Origin: CAMDPA01 sp964574325
GTDB lineage: Bacteria; Pseudomonadota; Alphaproteobacteria; Rhizobiales; Hyphomicrobiaceae
Assembly (NCBI GenBank): GCA_964574325.1
Contig: CAZNMY010000021.1
Location: 6,531 to 70,530, forward strand
Reading direction: 5' to 3'
DNA: 64,000 nt
In this document: piece by piece, positions 62,629 to 64,000 of the stretch
Layout of the letters: each line of letters starts with the position of its first letter
How positions within the stretch are numbered: the first letter of the stretch is position 1
The notes under the pieces: model-generated
What the model was told of the DNA's origin: nothing
Databases searched by the model: none
The model's input: the letters and a program-made list of their open reading frames with translations, nothing else
Program-made: the position numbers and the translations under genes

Positions 62629-63783
62629 ATGAATTTTGAATTGAACGAAGAATCCCGCGCGTTCGCGGACAGCGTTTCCAAATTCGCGCGGGCGCATCTG
62701 GCCGATGGCGCGCTCGCGCGGGCGCATACGCACGGCTACCCTTGGGACGTTGCGGGCAGGATCGCGGAGCAGGGATTGCTCGGCGTGTTGTTCCCGGAGG
62801 CCGACGGCGGCGCGGGGGGAACGCTGCTCGATGCTGTCATCGCGATCCAGGAGGTGGCGCTCGTCTGCCCGCGCTCGGCCGACATCGTTCAGGCCGGTAA
62901 CTTCGGGCCGATCCGGACGTTTCAGGAGTACGCGACGGCGGAACAGAAGGCGCGGTTCCTTCCCGATCTGCTTGCGGGGCGGTCGCTCATCAGTCTCGGC
63001 ATGACGGAGCCGGATGCGGGATCGGCCGTGACCGAGCTCAAGACGAGCGCGACAAAGGACGGGGACGGCTGGCTCATCAACGGCACCAAGATCTTCTCCA
63101 CGCACAGCCCCGAGGCCAAGGTGTTCCTGGTCTATGTGCGCTTCGGGCCCGGTGTCGGCGGCATCGGCTCGGTGCTGATCGAGAAGGGAACGCCGGGGTT
63201 CACGGTCGGCCAGCCCTCGCGCTTCATGAACGGCGAGGAATGGTCGGAGCTGCATTTCGAAAACTGCCGCATTCCGCAAGCGAACGTGCTGCTTGGCGAA
63301 GGCGGCTTCAAGAAACAGATTTCCGGATTCAACGTCGAGCGTCTCGGCAACTCGTCGCGCGCGCTGGCACTGGGCCGACATGCGTTCAACATCGCGCGGG
63401 AGTACGCCAAGACGCGGCGGCAGTTCGGGCGGCACTTGTGCGAGTTCCAGGGCCTGCAGTGGAAGTTCGCTGAAATGGCGGTCAAGCTCGATGCGGCGCA
63501 ACTGTTGCTCTATCGGGCAGTTGCCGGCGCGGAAGCAGCGGGCGGTTTGCCGTCGGCATACGATACGGCGGTGGCGAAGCTCGCGTGCAACACGGCCGGA
63601 TTCGAAGTCGCCAACGAAGCGATGCAGGTGATGGGCGGCATGGGCTTCAGCGAGGAGAGCCTCGTCGAATACTGCGTACGGCGGACGCGCGGGTGGATGA
63701 TCGCGGGCGGCTCGATCGAGATCCTCAAGAACCGCATCGCCGAAAGCGTGTTCGAGCGCCGGTTCGATCAGCGCAAGGGATAG
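62629..63783 (+). CDS. Acyl-CoA dehydrogenase
   Basis: FAD-dependent acyl-CoA dehydrogenase, 384 residues. Family blocks: ISLGMTEPDAGSAVTELKTSA (FAD site), the beta-domain INGTKIFSTHSPEA, and the C-terminal AKTRRQFG with EAMQVMGGMGFSEESLVEYCVRRTRGWMIAGGSIEI. In the final block the usual catalytic Glu (YEGT) is replaced by Ala359. A Glu does stand at E237 in NVERL, the position used as base by isovaleryl- and long-chain-acyl-CoA dehydrogenases, so activity is still plausible. Substrate unknown; the neighbours suggest organic acid breakdown. Confidence 0.92.
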   Translation: MNFELNEESRAFADSVSKFARAHLADGALARAHTHGYPWDVAGRIAEQGLLGVLFPEADGGAGGTLLDAVIAIQEVALVCPRSADIVQAGNFGPIRTFQEYATAEQKARFLPDLLAGRSLISLGMTEPDAGSAVTELKTSATKDGDGWLINGTKIFSTHSPEAKVFLVYVRFGPGVGGIGSVLIEKGTPGFTVGQPSRFMNGEEWSELHFENCRIPQANVLLGEGGFKKQISGFNVERLGNSSRALALGRHAFNIAREYAKTRRQFGRHLCEFQGLQWKFAEMAVKLDAAQLLLYRAVAGAEAAGGLPSAYDTAVAKLACNTAGFEVANEAMQVMGGMGFSEESLVEYCVRRTRGWMIAGGSIEILKNRIAESVFERRFDQRKG

Positions 63784-63824
63784 CATTTGCGAGGCCTTAA
63801 GAGAGGTCGCCCAAGGAGGCGAGC

Positions 63825-64000
63825 TTGGATCCACTGGAGCGGCTCGAGCTGATTCGCTTGCAGTTGCGGGCCAATCCTGCGCACGCGCTGCGGACAGCAC
63901 GCCGCATCTACGAGCCCTGGTCGCGCTCTCAGTTCCGCGTTTTCGAAAGGCGCTGTTCGGCGTTCATGTTGGCGCAGTGCACTGGCCCCGAAGGGGCCGC
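63825..64000 (+). CDS. Partial unidentified gene at the right edge (TTG start)
   Basis: An open frame of 58 codons with no stop runs to the window edge. The TTG start is supported by a full AAGGAGG box at 63813-63819, five nt upstream, the best ribosome binding site in the window. The N-terminus reads LDPLERLELIRLQLRANP, then ARRIYEPWSRSQFRVFERRCSAF. It is helical, basic and without a signal peptide. I do not recognise a family. It follows the acyl-CoA dehydrogenase by 41 nt and may be co-transcribed. Confidence 0.55.
   Translation, partial: MDPLERLELIRLQLRANPAHALRTARRIYEPWSRSQFRVFERRCSAFMLAQCTGPEGA

Noticed and set aside
1..64000. tRNA, rRNA, CRISPR arrays, insertion sequences or prophage genes
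   Set aside because: None seen: no transposase or integrase proteins, no regularly spaced repeats, no recognisable RNA gene segments. Small RNAs cannot be excluded by reading alone.

Overview
The window is ordinary, gene-dense, GC-rich chromosome from an alphaproteobacterium. It is most likely a member of the Hyphomicrobiales, near Bradyrhizobium/Xanthobacteraceae-type genomes. That placement is inference from gene order and content: an aminotransferase directly upstream of ftsK, panB followed by a YfgM-like gene and bamB, DUF983-SURF1 followed by thrC, an M16 peptidase and a GNAT gene, two tripartite tricarboxylate transporter (TTT) sets with Bug-type receptors, and palindromic intergenic repeats typical of such genomes. 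I saw no rRNA, tRNA, CRISPR array, insertion sequence or prophage. Both ends cut a gene: ftsK on the left and an unidentified TTG-started gene on the right.

Layout. 1-2.8 kb: aminotransferase and ftsK (minus). 3-6.3 kb: TTT transporter 1 (tctC-tctB-tctA, plus). 6.3-9.3 kb: glycosyltransferase, LpxH-like phosphoesterase and a membrane-anchored family 3 solute-binding protein (minus). 9.5-12.7 kb: processive family 2 glycosyltransferase and an MFS exporter (plus). 12.9-16.1 kb: TTT transporter 2 (minus). 16.3-18.5 kb: glyoxalase I-like and DUF1499 genes facing a LigB-type dioxygenase. 18.6-22.1 kb: a minus-strand cluster of LolD/MacB-type ABC ATPase, permease, DUF3299 protein and a secreted protein with a lysozyme-like residue pattern. 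22.2-28.2 kb: a SPINDLY/OGT-like glycosyltransferase diverging from panB, then yfgM-like, bamB and recR. 28.3-29.7 kb: ctaA and DUF2842.

The 29.6-45.7 kb part is a cell-surface polysaccharide region: NodB deacetylase, GumC/Wzz-like co-polymerase, GumB/Wza-like export lipoprotein, GT4, WcaJ-type priming transferase, O-antigen ligase/polymerase and FkbM methyltransferase. A three-gene unit sits inside it (small unknown protein, XRE-type regulator, periplasmic protein) with a palindrome between its predicted promoter boxes. A PilZ protein and a four-gene, stop/start-overlapping operon (DPM1-like GT2, HpnK/YdjC deacetylase, GtrA flippase, class IIA HAD) follow.

The right part holds a Cys-rich secreted protein, a gentisate 1,2-dioxygenase-like bicupin, a membrane-anchored class 3 lipase, a metal-dependent cyclase, DUF983, SURF1, threonine synthase, M16 peptidase, GNAT acetyltransferase and a large PAS-GGDEF-EAL protein with a degenerate GGDEF site. 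It ends with a carboxylate/acyl-CoA group: ADP-forming acyl-CoA synthetase, MmgE/PrpD protein and acyl-CoA dehydrogenase.

The best candidate for something undescribed is the 39.6-40.4 kb pair. Also worth attention are the lysozyme-like protein at 18.6-19.5 kb and several two-hairpin intergenic repeats, one family of which occurs twice (12.75 and 50.74 kb).
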